NCBI GenBank assembly: GCA_964417725.1
Contig: CAYQIV010000002.1
Location: forward strand, 1-64,000
Length of the DNA: 64,000 bases
Source of the DNA: SHZI01 sp964417725
Lineage (GTDB): Bacteria > Pseudomonadota > Gammaproteobacteria > Steroidobacterales > GCA-2729495
Reading direction: 5' to 3'
Positions 7,153 to 17,619 of this stretch are shown piece by piece; position 1 is the first letter of the stretch; every line of letters starts with the position of its first letter. A program made the position numbers and the translations under genes. The notes under the pieces are model-generated. The model searched no databases. It saw only the letters and a program-made list of their open reading frames with translations, and was not told where the DNA came from.

Positions 7153-10100
7153 ATGAACGACCACGAACGCACGCGCCTTGCCACCTGCATCGCTGCCCTG
7201 TTCATCACCACGCATGGTGCGCTGCATGCCGCCGACCTGCCGCAGGTGCTGAGCGGGGTCAACGCGCGTTTCGACGGGGCCGCGATCCGCGTGCCGCTGC
7301 CCGGCGAGGTGGCCGACCCGACGCGCATGGTCATCGAACAGACGGCCGACAAGGCCACGTTGCACTGGCAGCAGTTTGATATCGGGGCCGGTCACGAGGT
7401 CGAGTTCGTCCAGCCGTCGACATCCTCGGTGGCCCTGAACCGCATCTTCGCTGAGGCGCCGAGCCGTATCGCCGGACGGCTCACGGCCAACGGACAGGTC
7501 TATCTCATCAATGCCAACGGCATCGTCTTCGCCGACGGGGCGCAGGTGAGCACGCAGAGCCTCGTCGCCTCGACGCTCGACATCGACGGGCAGGTCTTCG
7601 AACAGATCGGTTTCGTCAACGCGATCAACGCCAGTGCCGGTGCGCTGGCGGCCTTCGACAGCTTCGGCCAGCCGATGGGCGAGATCCACATCGAGTCCGG
7701 GGCGATGATCGAGGCGGCACGGACCGGCCGCGTGCTGATCTTCGCGCCGAAGATCCACAACGCCGGCACGATCGTGACGCCGGAGGGCCAGCAGGTGCTG
7801 GCCGCGGCGCAGGACCGCGTGCTGATCGCGGCCTCCGAATCGCCCGATTTGCGCGGACTGCTGGTCGAGGTCGGCACCGGTGGCGAGGTCGGCAACGTCG
7901 GCACGCTGATCGCCGAGCGGGGCAACATTTCGCTGCTCGGCCTTGCCGTCAACCAGGACGGCATTGCCCGGGCCACCACCAGCGTGTCGCTCAACGGCAG
8001 CATCCGCCTCGTCGCCCAGGACATGAACGGCACGCTGGCGCTGGCCAATGACCTCGTGCCGCGCCGGCCGAAGCCGGTGCGCGGCGGCACGCTGCACCTC
8101 GGTGAGGGCAGCATCACGGAAGTCATCCCCGACACCTCGCCCGATGCCGACGGCAATGCGGTCCTGGCGCTCGATGCGCAGGCCCAGGGACGCTCGCGCA
8201 TCGACCTGGCCGGAACCCGGGTCGAACTGGCCGCGGGTGCGCGCGTCACCGCGACCGGCGGGCTCATCAATGTCACGGCGGCGGCTGACCCCGGCGCCCC
8301 CGACCTGCGTCAGCCCGGCGACCCGACGGCGCTGGCCAGCGAACTGCGCATCGCCGCGGGGGCCATTCTCGACGCCTCCGGTGATGACACCACCGAGGTG
8401 TCGGTGGCGCGCAACGTCGTCGAAGTCGAGGCGCGTGGCAACGAACTGGCGGATGCGCCGGTACAGCGCGATGGCCCGCTGCGCAACGAGACGCTGCGCG
8501 TCGACCTGCGCCGGGGCACGCCGCTGCTCAATACCGACGGTGCGGCGGCCGCCCTCCAGCGCTCGGCTGCCGAGCGCCAGTCGACCGGTGGCAGCATCAC
8601 GTTGCGCTCGGAAGGTGCCGTCGTCATCGAGGAGGGGGCCCTGGTCGATGTCAGCGGCGGCCGCGTGACCTACACCGCCGGTGAGGTCCGTACCAGCCGC
8701 CTGCAGCAGGCCAACGGCCAGGTCGTCGGCATCGCCAATGCGGACCCCGACCAGACGTACGTGCGCATGGTCGACGATGCCGTGGTCCGCGAAGCGGGTT
8801 ACGTCGAAGGCAAGGATGCCGGGACGCTGACCGTCGAGGGTCGCGGCATCACGCTGTCGGGTGACGTGGCGGCGGGCGCCGTGGCGGGCGCCCACCAACG
8901 CTGGCAGCCGCAGGACCTGACGGCGACGGGGTCGCCGGCCTGGGCGCGGCCATGGGACGAGGTGCCGCGGGCCGGCACCCTGGCGCTCAGCCTGTTGCGG
9001 GCCGGATTGCCCGAACTGCACATCGGGGGCCCCGGCGCATCCGCGGCATCCGGGGTGGCGCCGCTCGTCATTCCCGTGTCACAGCTCGTCGCTTCGGGGG
9101 CCGGTCAGCTGGCCTTCGTCAATGCCGGTGCCGTGTTCCTCGACGACGACCTGCAGCTGCCGGCGTGGGGTTCGCTGGGCCTCACCGGCACACAGGTCGT
9201 GGTCGGCGGCGCTGTGCGTGCCCCGGGCGGCCAGGTCACGCTGACGGCCAGCAACCAGCGCGTCGGTGCCCAGGTCGCCGACCAGTTGCGGATGGTCCGC
9301 ATCGACTCGACCGTCGACCTGTCCGGCACCTGGGTCAATGACAATCCGCTGCTGGTCAGGGGACGCCCGACTGCCCCGGTGGTGCTCGACGGCGGTGCGC
9401 TGCGCATCGATTCCGGTGCGTCGATCGCGATCGGCGAGGCCGCGGTGCTCGATGTCGGCGCCGGCGCCTGGCGCGATGCCGACGGTCGCTTCAGCGGCGG
9501 TGATGGCGGCCTCCTGTCCTTCCTCACCGGCGAGACCGACAACCTGCTGTGGGGCGCGCGTCTCGATATCGGTGGCGAGCTGCGTGGCTACGGCTTCAGT
9601 GCCGGCGGCACGCTGGTCATCGACAGCGAGCGCCTGCGGGTGGTGACGTCGCCGCTGCCGGCCCCCGGCGATGACCCGCGGCTGTTTGGCCACCGCCAGT
9701 TCGGCCTGAGCGAAGTCGCGGACGGCGCCGGCAACGTGCAGTACGTCATCGAGATCGCCGACGACACCTTCCGTCAGGGCGGCTTCTCGAGCTATCGCCT
9801 CGCCTCGAGCCGTGCCGACCTTGCCATCGACGGTGCAGCGTCGCCGTCGCTGCGCGCCGCCCGGCTGCAACTCACGGGATCCAGCCCCGGGCGGCTGCCC
9901 GGCAGCAGCGCGATCAGCGCCGTTGCCGCGCCGGCCTACGTGCTGCCCTGGGAACGCCTGCCGCTGGAACTTTCGCTGGTCAGCACCGACCGGTTGTCGA
10001 ACGCCATCGGTCCGGTGGCGGGCCTCGACATCGGCCGCGGTGCGCACCTCGTCGCCGACCCGGGCAGCATCATCCGCCTGCAGTCGACGGGCAGCATCTT

Positions 10101-13100
10101 CGTCGATGGCACCGTCGAGGCACCGGGCGGGACGATCACGCTCGATATCGGCGGCGGCCCCGGCGTGTTCCGTCCCGAGACGATGATCCGTCTCGGCGAT
10201 GCCGCGCACCTGTCGGTCGATGGCACGGTGATCGTCGATGAGAGCGATCCGGTCGGCCTGCGCCGCGGTGTCGTGCAGGCGGGCGGCACGGTGCGCCTGC
10301 GGGCCGCCCAGGGGTCGGTGGTCGGTGCGCCCGGTGCGCGCATCGGTGCCGATGGCACGGTGGGCGATCTCGACATCGGTGACGGGATTCCCCGCCGCAC
10401 ATCGCTGGCCTCGGCGGCCGGTGTCATCGAACTGACGGCGGCCGAGTCCCTGCTCTGGCAGGGTGCGCTGAGCGCCGCGGCGCCGGCTGGCAGCCATGCG
10501 ACGGGTGGCCGGCTGCTCGTCGGCCTCGATGCCAGCGCGCGTGGCATCGCGCCGCTGCTCGGTCCGGACGGCATCCCGCGCGGTCCGCACACGCTCGTCA
10601 TGCAGGACTTCGATGGCGAGGTGCCGCTCGCCGGCGGCGCGGTCGATGCCGCATGGTATTCCACCGGCTTCCTGCCGCTGGCGGCGCTGCAGTCCGGCGG
10701 CTTCGATGCGCTCGATGTGTCCGTGCGCAGTTCGGCGGTCAATACCGACCGCAACACGGGCGCGCCAGTGCCGGACACCCCCGACTCACTGCCCGTCATC
10801 GCCTTTCGCCGCGACCTCGATCTGCAGCTCGAGCGCTCGATCGTCCTCGATGCGGCGGTCTTCGATGGTGACGGTGTCGACGTCCGGCTCGCCGCCCCGT
10901 ACGTCGCCCTGGGTTACGACGACGCCCGCGTGGCGCTCGATGGCGCCTTGCCGGACAAGACCGGTGTCGTCAATCCGCGTGATGCGACGTTGCCGATCCG
11001 CCTGACGCCGACGGCGGGCAGTGCGCGGTTGTCGGTCGATGCCGAACTCATCGAACTCGTCGGCGAGTCGGTGACCCGCGGCTTCGGTGATGCGACGACC
11101 GGGCGTGTCGGTGTGGCGCTGCACTCGCGCGGCGACCTGCGCCTGCGCGGTGTGCGCAAGACCTTGCGCAGCGAATACGCCGGGCTGTTTCGCACCGCCG
11201 GTGATCTCGACGTCGAAGCGCTGCGGGTCTATCCGACGACGCTGAGTCGCTTTGAACTCGCCGTCGAGGGTGATGGCGGCACGCTGTCGCTGTCGGGCGG
11301 CGGCGGCACGGACGTGCCGTACTCGGTGGGTGCGGCGGTGCAGTTCGCGGCCGACCACATCGTCCAGGCCGGCACGCTCTACGCGCCGCTTGGCGAGCTG
11401 TCCCTCGTCGCCGGGTCATCGCTGCGCTTCACCGCAGGCAGCCTCACCTCGACATCCGCGGCTGGACTCAGCGCACCGTTCCTTCTGACAGAGCCCGGTG
11501 GGGCGCTGATCCTGCCGGCCCCGTCGGCGAGCGAAGACCAGCTGGTGTTCGTCGCCGCGGTCGACAACCCCGAATACGAACGGCTGCTGCCGGCCAAGCG
11601 CATCGCGCTCGACGCGCCGGACATCGAACTGGCGGCGGGCTCGCGCTTCGATGTCAGCGGGGGTGGCGACGTGCGGGCCACGGCCTTCGTGCCCGGCCCG
11701 GGCGGCTCGCGCGACATCCTGCGCGCCGACCAGGCCGGCGCATCGTTTGCCCTGTTGCCCGGCGTCGGCCCGTTCGCGCCCTGGGACCCGCTGGAAAGCC
11801 CGGTGGTCGCCGACGTGCAGGCGCGGCGCATCGGCGACACGCTGCTTCTCGAAGAGGGGTTGCCGGGACTGCCGGCCGGTGAATACGCCATCCTGCCGGC
11901 GCGCTACGCGTTGTTCGGCGGCTATCTGGTGACGCCGGCCGCCGGCACCGGGGACCTGCAGCCGGGCCAGGGCCTGCAGCAGGCCGATGGCGCACCGGTG
12001 CTCGCCGGCCGCTATGCGGTGGCTGGCAATGACCGCAGCGCCGGACGCACGCAGGGCTTCGTCGTCGAGGACGGGGCGCGGGTGCGCCGCCGTGCCGAGT
12101 ACCTGGAAACGCCGCTCGATGAGTTCTACACAGGCGCGGCAGCGGGGGCTCCCCGCGATGGCGGCGATTTGGTCATCGAGGCGGGCGAGCGGCTCGACCT
12201 GCGTGCCGAGCTGGTGCGCGGTGCGCCAACCGGTGGGCTGGGCTCGGCGGTCGACATCGCCAGCCGCGCGGCGATGCGCGTCGTCGACGGGCTGACCGCG
12301 GGCGAGGGGATCGTGCTGCGTGCGGCCTACCTCGCCGCGCTCGGCGCCGACAGCCTGCTGCTCGGCGGGACGCGCACACGCGGGGTCGATGCCCTGACGC
12401 TCGAGGCCACGAGCAGCGAGGTCGTGATCGGTGATGGTGTCGCGCTGACCCTGTCGGAGCTGTTGCTGACGGGCACGCGCATCGTCATCGGTGATGCCGG
12501 CCTGGCGCCGGTCGTGCTGTCTGCCGATGCGGCGACCGGCGAAGGCCATGCGCTGCTGGCGCTGCATGGCGATGCCGCGGTGGTCGCGGTGTCGGGTCGT
12601 GAGTTGAGCGTGGAACGCCAGTCGGCGCCGACCGCGCTGTCGACCATAGACCTCGCCGCCACGGCGACGCTGTCGGCGCGTGGCAGCGTGGTGCTCGACG
12701 CAGCCGATACCGTCGAGGCGGCCGGGCTGCTCGACACCGGCGATGGGGTGCTGGCACTGGGTGCCCGCCGCATCACGCTCGGCGGCTCGGGCGACGCGGA
12801 TGGCCTGCGTCTCGACGAGACGACGCTGGCGCGTCTCGCCGGCAGCGCCCTGCGCCTGCGCAGCAGCGAACTCATCGACCTTGTCGGCGGCCTCCAGGGC
12901 GGGGCGCCGGACGCGCCGCTGTCCTTCGCGCGCCTGACCTTCGACGCACCGGGCCTGCGCGGCCTCGACAATGCCGATGCCACGGCGTGGCTGCAGGCGG
13001 AGGTTCTCGAACTGCGCAACAGCGGCCCGGCCCTCACCGCACAACCGGTGGTTGCCGCCGCCGGCAGCGCGCTGCGGCTCGATGCCGGCACGCTCAGGCT

Positions 13101-16100
13101 CGGCGAGGGTGACGTGCAGCTGCGCGGCTACGCCGGGGTGACGCTCGCTGCCAGCGACAGCCTGTTGTTCAGCGGCGATCAGGCGCTGTCGGCCGGCGGC
13201 GACCTGAGGCTCGATGCGCCGGTCATCCTGGCGACCCAGGCGACGCGCAGCAGGGTGCAGGTCGATGGGACGTTGTCGGTGCGGGGTGGTGAGGCGGCGG
13301 CGACCGATGTGCCGCCCGGCGGGCCCGGCGCCGGCCTGTCCTTCACCGCCGCAGACATCGATTTCGACGGCCGCGTGCGCCTGCCGTCCGGCGCCTTCGC
13401 CCTGACCCGCGCCGACGACGGCGGCGACGGCAGCCTGCGTCTCGGCAGCCATGCACAGGTCGACGTTTCGGGCACGGCGCTGGTGTTCGGCCCGCAGACG
13501 GTGGCCACGCCGGGCGGAACGATCGCGTTGCGCGCCGAGGCCGGTGACCTGACGCTTGCGGAGGGTGTGCAGCTCGATGTCTCGGCGCCGCTCGAGGCCG
13601 GCACGGTCTCGCTGATGGCGCCCGGCGGCGCGGTGCATCTCGGCGACGGCGTGGCGCTGTCGGCACACGATGAGACGGGTCACGGTGGCCACTTTGTCCT
13701 CGATGCCGCCACGCTCGTCGATGGCGGCGGCGTCGCCGGTCACGCGCTGCAGGGGCTGGTCGCATTGCTCGAATCGACCGGCTTTGGCGCCAGCCGTGCG
13801 CTGCGCCTGCGCGACCAGGACCTCGTCATCGGGGCGGGGGACACGCTGACGGCGCACGATATTCGCCTGGTGAGCGACCGCGGCGACATCATCATCGACG
13901 GCCTGCTCGATGCCTCCGGCGACCGCGGCGGCCGGATCTGGCTCGCCGCCGGCGACCGCGTCGTGCTGTCCGGCACGCTGCGCGCGCGCGGCGAAGGCGC
14001 CGGCGCCGCAGGCGGGCGCATCGACCTGTATGCGCTCGATGCCGATGGCGACAGCCTGGTCGGAGCGGATGCCACCGTCGACTTGCTGGAAGGGTCACAC
14101 ATCGATGTCGCCGGTGGTGCCCTCGGCGAGGGCGGCGTGGTCGACATCCACGTGCGGCGCCTCGATACCGACGGCAACGGACAGACCGAGACCGTGGCGC
14201 ATGGCGCGCTGGCGGCAACCGTCGACGGCGCGGCCCGGACACGGGTGATTGCCACACGCGTGCTGCGCGACCCTGCGGCGACGGCGGTCCTTGATCCCGC
14301 AACGGGCGGGCTCGTGACCCGCGTCACGGCCAGCCGGGCGCGCATCGACGGCTGGCGCGATGAAACGGCGGCGTTCATGGCCGGACGGCCGTCACCCGTC
14401 CTCGATGGCTTCGACGTCGTGGCGGGACTGCAGGTCGAGAGCAGCGGCGACCTCGTCGTCGCCGACCGCTGGGACCTCAACGACGGCTGGGATTTTGGTG
14501 CCCACGGTGAGGGCGCCGGGCTCATCACCCTGCGTGCGGCGCGCGATCTCGACCTCGATGCCGACCTCAGCGACGCGTTCACGCAGCGCGGCATCGTCTT
14601 CGGCTTTTTCACGGTCGATGCGCTCGACCCGGTGCCCGCCGCCGGCCCGGCGTCGGACTGGGGCTGGCGCCTCGCCGCCGGCGCGTCGCTCGACAGTGCC
14701 GACGTGCTGGCCACGCGGGCCGGTAGCGGTCTGCTCGACCTCGGCACCGGCGTCCGCGTGCGCACCGGCAGTGGCGACATCGACATCGCCGCGGGTGGCG
14801 ACGTGCGCTTGCGCGATGGCGCGGCCATCTATGCCGCCGGCCGCGACCTCGGCACCTCGGCGTCGCTGCGCGCGCTGCTCGATGAGACGCTGGTCGCCCA
14901 GGGGCTGACCACCGATGAATTCTTCGCCTTGTTCCTCAACGCCGGGCAGTTCGCCACGGGCGGTGGCGACGTGCGCCTGCGCGCCGGTGGCCGCCTCCAT
15001 GCCGACAGCAGCGCGGGGGGCGTCACGGCCTGGCTGACGCGCATCGGCTCGGGCGTCTTCGGCACCGACCTCTACGCCGACGGCGCCGGCTTCGGTGCCG
15101 TGCCGACGCACTGGTCGGTGGTCTTCGACCGGTTCCGCAACGGGGTCGGCGCCTTCGGTGGCGGCGACCTCGATGTCTCGGTGGCGGGCGACATCGACGA
15201 TGTGCTGCTGGCACTGCCGACCACGGGCCGGGCGGACGAGGGGGTCACGGCGCTCACGGCAGGCGGCCAGGTGGTCTTCACGCCTTCGGCCCGTACCACC
15301 GAAACCCTCGGTGGCGGCGTGCTGCGGGTTCACGCGGGCGGCGACTTCACGGGCGGCCAGGTGGTGCTCGGGCGTGGCCAGGGCGTGCTGCGCACCGGCG
15401 GCACGGTCGGGCGCGGCGCGGCGCCGCGGGTGTACCTCGGTGGCGAAACCACTTTCGACTGGCAGGCCACCCAGGGCCTGACGATCGCCGGCCTGCTCGA
15501 CCCGACGGTCGAGGCGCTGGATGACTCGCAGCTGGCGCTGATGCAGGCGCTGTTCTCGAACATCCGTGTCACCGCCGACATCGACAACCGTTTCTACACC
15601 TGGGGCAGCGGCATGCGGGTCGCGCTCGGCACGCTCGGCGGCGACGTGACCCTCGATGGCGAGGGCTTCGGAGGCTTCGTGCCGCCGAGCCTGTCGCTGG
15701 TCAGCGCCGGCGGCGACATCAATATCGTCGCCACGCCGCTGGTCTTCTTCCCCGCCGCCGACGGTCAGCTGGAACTGCTGGCGCGTGACGACATCACCGG
15801 CAATTTCTTCGGCTCGACGGAGACGCGACTCACGCAGTCCGATCAGGAGCGCTCAACACTGCCGTCGGTCGACCGGCCCGACATCGTCTCGGCGCCCGCC
15901 ATTCCGGCGCGCGTGCCGGTTCATGCCGATGACCCGCGCCGCAACGTCATCGTCGCGCAGCAAGGCTCGGTGCAGTCGCTGCCCGGCCAGCCGGGCTACT
16001 GGACGCTCGAAATGGCCAAGCCGACGTGGCTCCAGGCCGGCACCGACCTCCGCAACCTGTCGCTGCGCATCCAGCACATCGCCACGACGGACCTCAGCTC

Positions 16101-17592
16101 GGTGCAGGCCGGGCGCGACATCGTGCAGGGCGACCTGCGCACCAATACCGGCCGCTTCGCCGCCAACGACCGGCGCATCTTCGAGGTCTGGGGGCCGGGT
16201 TCGGTCGAGTTCATCGCCGGGCGCGACATCGCGCTCGGCACCAGCGCCGGCATCGAAACCATCGGCAATGCGAAAAACCCGGCGCTGGACGAGACCGGGG
16301 CATCGCTGCGCCTGCTGGCGGGCCTCGGTGCCGGGGCCGACTGGGCGCGTTTCATCGAGGTTTACCTCTCCGATGAGCCGAGTGCCGCCCGCGAGGCGCT
16401 GAATGGTGCGCTGACACGCATCGATGCCGCACGTGCCGGGTTCGTCACCGCCGATCCGGCCCGCACGTTGCCGGTCGTGCCCGGTGCCTACCGTGAGGTG
16501 CTGCTGGCTTTCCTCTCCGCGCTCGGCATCGACGGCGGCGATGATCCCGTGGCGGCGTTGCGTGCGCTCGAGCCCCCCCTGCAGCGGGCGCTGGCCATGG
16601 CCGTGGCCTACAGGGAACTGCAGACCTGGGGGGCCGCGGCCGAGACACCCAACCGCGCCGACCGGCTCAACTATGTGCGCGCCTACGCGGCGCTCGACAC
16701 CCTCTTCGGTGGCGAGATGCCGCTCGCCGCGCGCCTCGGCGACGCGCCGGGCGAGGGCCTCGAGCAGGCCATCGCCGACTGGCTGTCGCTGCGCGACCCG
16801 GCGGCCGCCAGCGCCGCACAGGTGGCGCTGCTCGGGCGGCTGTTCCCGCGGGATGAGCCGCAGGGCGACATCAGCCTGCTGCTCAGCCAGGTGCAGACGC
16901 TGGCCGGCGGCGACCTGATGATGATGGTGCCCGCCGGCTTGATCAACGCCGGTGCCGCCGATGCCGACATCATCGACAAGGCGCCCGCCGACCTCGGCAT
17001 CGTCACGGCCCGCGAGGGCGACATCGCCATCGCGGTCGGCGACGACCTGAGGGTCAATTCGACGCGCGTCTTCGCCTTGCAGGGTGACCTGCTGGTCTGG
17101 TCGTCGAACGGCAACATCGATGCCGGCAAGGGGGCCAAGACCGTCACCTCGGTGCCGGATCCGGTGACGCGCATCGACCCGCAGACCGGCAACACGCTCA
17201 TCGAGTTCCCGCCAGCCGTGGCCGGCAGCGGCCTGCAGGGCGAGAACGCCGCGCTGTTTGCGCCGCGGGGCGCGGTCAATGCCGGCGATGCCGGCATCCG
17301 CACCAGTGGCGACCTGACCATCGGTGCCGTCGAGATCGTCGGTGCCGACAACATCGACGTCGGTGGCGTCGAGATCGGTTTCTCGACTGCGGATGTCGCC
17401 GCGGTGGCGCCGCCGGGGGCATCGGGGGCCAGCTCGGCGGCCAGTCGCGGCATGGAATCGCAGGCCACCCTGCTCGGTGACGAGAACGCCGACGGCGAGC
17501 GCCTCATCGAGGGCACCCAGGTGCGTTTCATCTCGGTCGACGTGCTGTCCTTCGGCGAGAACTGCAGCCCGGACGACGAGGAGTGCCGCTGA
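7153..17592 (+). CDS. Giant two-partner-secretion exoprotein (TpsA, filamentous haemagglutinin family)
   Basis: This 3479-residue protein has a signal peptide (cleavage near LHA-AD, about residue 28) and an N-terminal TPS/haemagglutination-activity domain (about 30-280). That domain carries LINANGIVFADGAQV, a variant of the NPNGI secretion motif. A very long beta-helical body rich in Gly/Asp/Val repeats follows. Near the C-terminus FEVWGPGSVEFIAGRDIALG (about residue 3010) resembles the DUF3739 region of large TpsA proteins. An alpha-helical stretch (about 3066-3243) interrupts the beta-repeats. I see no cysteine in the mature chain until CSPDDEEC at the extreme C-terminus. HMW1 of Haemophilus uses such a terminal cysteine pair to stay anchored at its transporter, so retention at the cell surface is plausible. 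The ATG at 7153 fits the promoter spacing; an ATG at 7138 is the alternative. The cognate transporter is at 2508-4169. PdtA of P. aeruginosa is the closest system I know. Confidence 0.93.
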   Translation: MNDHERTRLATCIAALFITTHGALHAADLPQVLSGVNARFDGAAIRVPLPGEVADPTRMVIEQTADKATLHWQQFDIGAGHEVEFVQPSTSSVALNRIFAEAPSRIAGRLTANGQVYLINANGIVFADGAQVSTQSLVASTLDIDGQVFEQIGFVNAINASAGALAAFDSFGQPMGEIHIESGAMIEAARTGRVLIFAPKIHNAGTIVTPEGQQVLAAAQDRVLIAASESPDLRGLLVEVGTGGEVGNVGTLIAERGNISLLGLAVNQDGIARATTSVSLNGSIRLVAQDMNGTLALANDLVPRRPKPVRGGTLHLGEGSITEVIPDTSPDADGNAVLALDAQAQGRSRIDLAGTRVELAAGARVTATGGLINVTAAADPGAPDLRQPGDPTALASELRIAAGAILDASGDDTTEVSVARNVVEVEARGNELADAPVQRDGPLRNETLRVDLRRGTPLLNTDGAAAALQRSAAERQSTGGSITLRSEGAVVIEEGALVDVSGGRVTYTAGEVRTSRLQQANGQVVGIANADPDQTYVRMVDDAVVREAGYVEGKDAGTLTVEGRGITLSGDVAAGAVAGAHQRWQPQDLTATGSPAWARPWDEVPRAGTLALSLLRAGLPELHIGGPGASAASGVAPLVIPVSQLVASGAGQLAFVNAGAVFLDDDLQLPAWGSLGLTGTQVVVGGAVRAPGGQVTLTASNQRVGAQVADQLRMVRIDSTVDLSGTWVNDNPLLVRGRPTAPVVLDGGALRIDSGASIAIGEAAVLDVGAGAWRDADGRFSGGDGGLLSFLTGETDNLLWGARLDIGGELRGYGFSAGGTLVIDSERLRVVTSPLPAPGDDPRLFGHRQFGLSEVADGAGNVQYVIEIADDTFRQGGFSSYRLASSRADLAIDGAASPSLRAARLQLTGSSPGRLPGSSAISAVAAPAYVLPWERLPLELSLVSTDRLSNAIGPVAGLDIGRGAHLVADPGSIIRLQSTGSIFVDGTVEAPGGTITLDIGGGPGVFRPETMIRLGDAAHLSVDGTVIVDESDPVGLRRGVVQAGGTVRLRAAQGSVVGAPGARIGADGTVGDLDIGDGIPRRTSLASAAGVIELTAAESLLWQGALSAAAPAGSHATGGRLLVGLDASARGIAPLLGPDGIPRGPHTLVMQDFDGEVPLAGGAVDAAWYSTGFLPLAALQSGGFDALDVSVRSSAVNTDRNTGAPVPDTPDSLPVIAFRRDLDLQLERSIVLDAAVFDGDGVDVRLAAPYVALGYDDARVALDGALPDKTGVVNPRDATLPIRLTPTAGSARLSVDAELIELVGESVTRGFGDATTGRVGVALHSRGDLRLRGVRKTLRSEYAGLFRTAGDLDVEALRVYPTTLSRFELAVEGDGGTLSLSGGGGTDVPYSVGAAVQFAADHIVQAGTLYAPLGELSLVAGSSLRFTAGSLTSTSAAGLSAPFLLTEPGGALILPAPSASEDQLVFVAAVDNPEYERLLPAKRIALDAPDIELAAGSRFDVSGGGDVRATAFVPGPGGSRDILRADQAGASFALLPGVGPFAPWDPLESPVVADVQARRIGDTLLLEEGLPGLPAGEYAILPARYALFGGYLVTPAAGTGDLQPGQGLQQADGAPVLAGRYAVAGNDRSAGRTQGFVVEDGARVRRRAEYLETPLDEFYTGAAAGAPRDGGDLVIEAGERLDLRAELVRGAPTGGLGSAVDIASRAAMRVVDGLTAGEGIVLRAAYLAALGADSLLLGGTRTRGVDALTLEATSSEVVIGDGVALTLSELLLTGTRIVIGDAGLAPVVLSADAATGEGHALLALHGDAAVVAVSGRELSVERQSAPTALSTIDLAATATLSARGSVVLDAADTVEAAGLLDTGDGVLALGARRITLGGSGDADGLRLDETTLARLAGSALRLRSSELIDLVGGLQGGAPDAPLSFARLTFDAPGLRGLDNADATAWLQAEVLELRNSGPALTAQPVVAAAGSALRLDAGTLRLGEGDVQLRGYAGVTLAASDSLLFSGDQALSAGGDLRLDAPVILATQATRSRVQVDGTLSVRGGEAAATDVPPGGPGAGLSFTAADIDFDGRVRLPSGAFALTRADDGGDGSLRLGSHAQVDVSGTALVFGPQTVATPGGTIALRAEAGDLTLAEGVQLDVSAPLEAGTVSLMAPGGAVHLGDGVALSAHDETGHGGHFVLDAATLVDGGGVAGHALQGLVALLESTGFGASRALRLRDQDLVIGAGDTLTAHDIRLVSDRGDIIIDGLLDASGDRGGRIWLAAGDRVVLSGTLRARGEGAGAAGGRIDLYALDADGDSLVGADATVDLLEGSHIDVAGGALGEGGVVDIHVRRLDTDGNGQTETVAHGALAATVDGAARTRVIATRVLRDPAATAVLDPATGGLVTRVTASRARIDGWRDETAAFMAGRPSPVLDGFDVVAGLQVESSGDLVVADRWDLNDGWDFGAHGEGAGLITLRAARDLDLDADLSDAFTQRGIVFGFFTVDALDPVPAAGPASDWGWRLAAGASLDSADVLATRAGSGLLDLGTGVRVRTGSGDIDIAAGGDVRLRDGAAIYAAGRDLGTSASLRALLDETLVAQGLTTDEFFALFLNAGQFATGGGDVRLRAGGRLHADSSAGGVTAWLTRIGSGVFGTDLYADGAGFGAVPTHWSVVFDRFRNGVGAFGGGDLDVSVAGDIDDVLLALPTTGRADEGVTALTAGGQVVFTPSARTTETLGGGVLRVHAGGDFTGGQVVLGRGQGVLRTGGTVGRGAAPRVYLGGETTFDWQATQGLTIAGLLDPTVEALDDSQLALMQALFSNIRVTADIDNRFYTWGSGMRVALGTLGGDVTLDGEGFGGFVPPSLSLVSAGGDINIVATPLVFFPAADGQLELLARDDITGNFFGSTETRLTQSDQERSTLPSVDRPDIVSAPAIPARVPVHADDPRRNVIVAQQGSVQSLPGQPGYWTLEMAKPTWLQAGTDLRNLSLRIQHIATTDLSSVQAGRDIVQGDLRTNTGRFAANDRRIFEVWGPGSVEFIAGRDIALGTSAGIETIGNAKNPALDETGASLRLLAGLGAGADWARFIEVYLSDEPSAAREALNGALTRIDAARAGFVTADPARTLPVVPGAYREVLLAFLSALGIDGGDDPVAALRALEPPLQRALAMAVAYRELQTWGAAAETPNRADRLNYVRAYAALDTLFGGEMPLAARLGDAPGEGLEQAIADWLSLRDPAAASAAQVALLGRLFPRDEPQGDISLLLSQVQTLAGGDLMMMVPAGLINAGAADADIIDKAPADLGIVTAREGDIAIAVGDDLRVNSTRVFALQGDLLVWSSNGNIDAGKGAKTVTSVPDPVTRIDPQTGNTLIEFPPAVAGSGLQGENAALFAPRGAVNAGDAGIRTSGDLTIGAVEIVGADNIDVGGVEIGFSTADVAAVAPPGASGASSAASRGMESQATLLGDENADGERLIEGTQVRFISVDVLSFGENCSPDDEECR

Positions 17593-17619
17593 GCGGCGGG
17601 CGGCTGCGGCGCGAGGGGC

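Noticed and set aside
11416..13857. Long minus-strand open frame of 813 codons inside the giant exoprotein, and similar frames at 7114-9021, 9079-10590 and 13740-14828
   Set aside because: They are antisense to a coherent exoprotein, have arginine/alanine-rich composition typical of shadow frames in GC-rich DNA, and show no recognisable domain.
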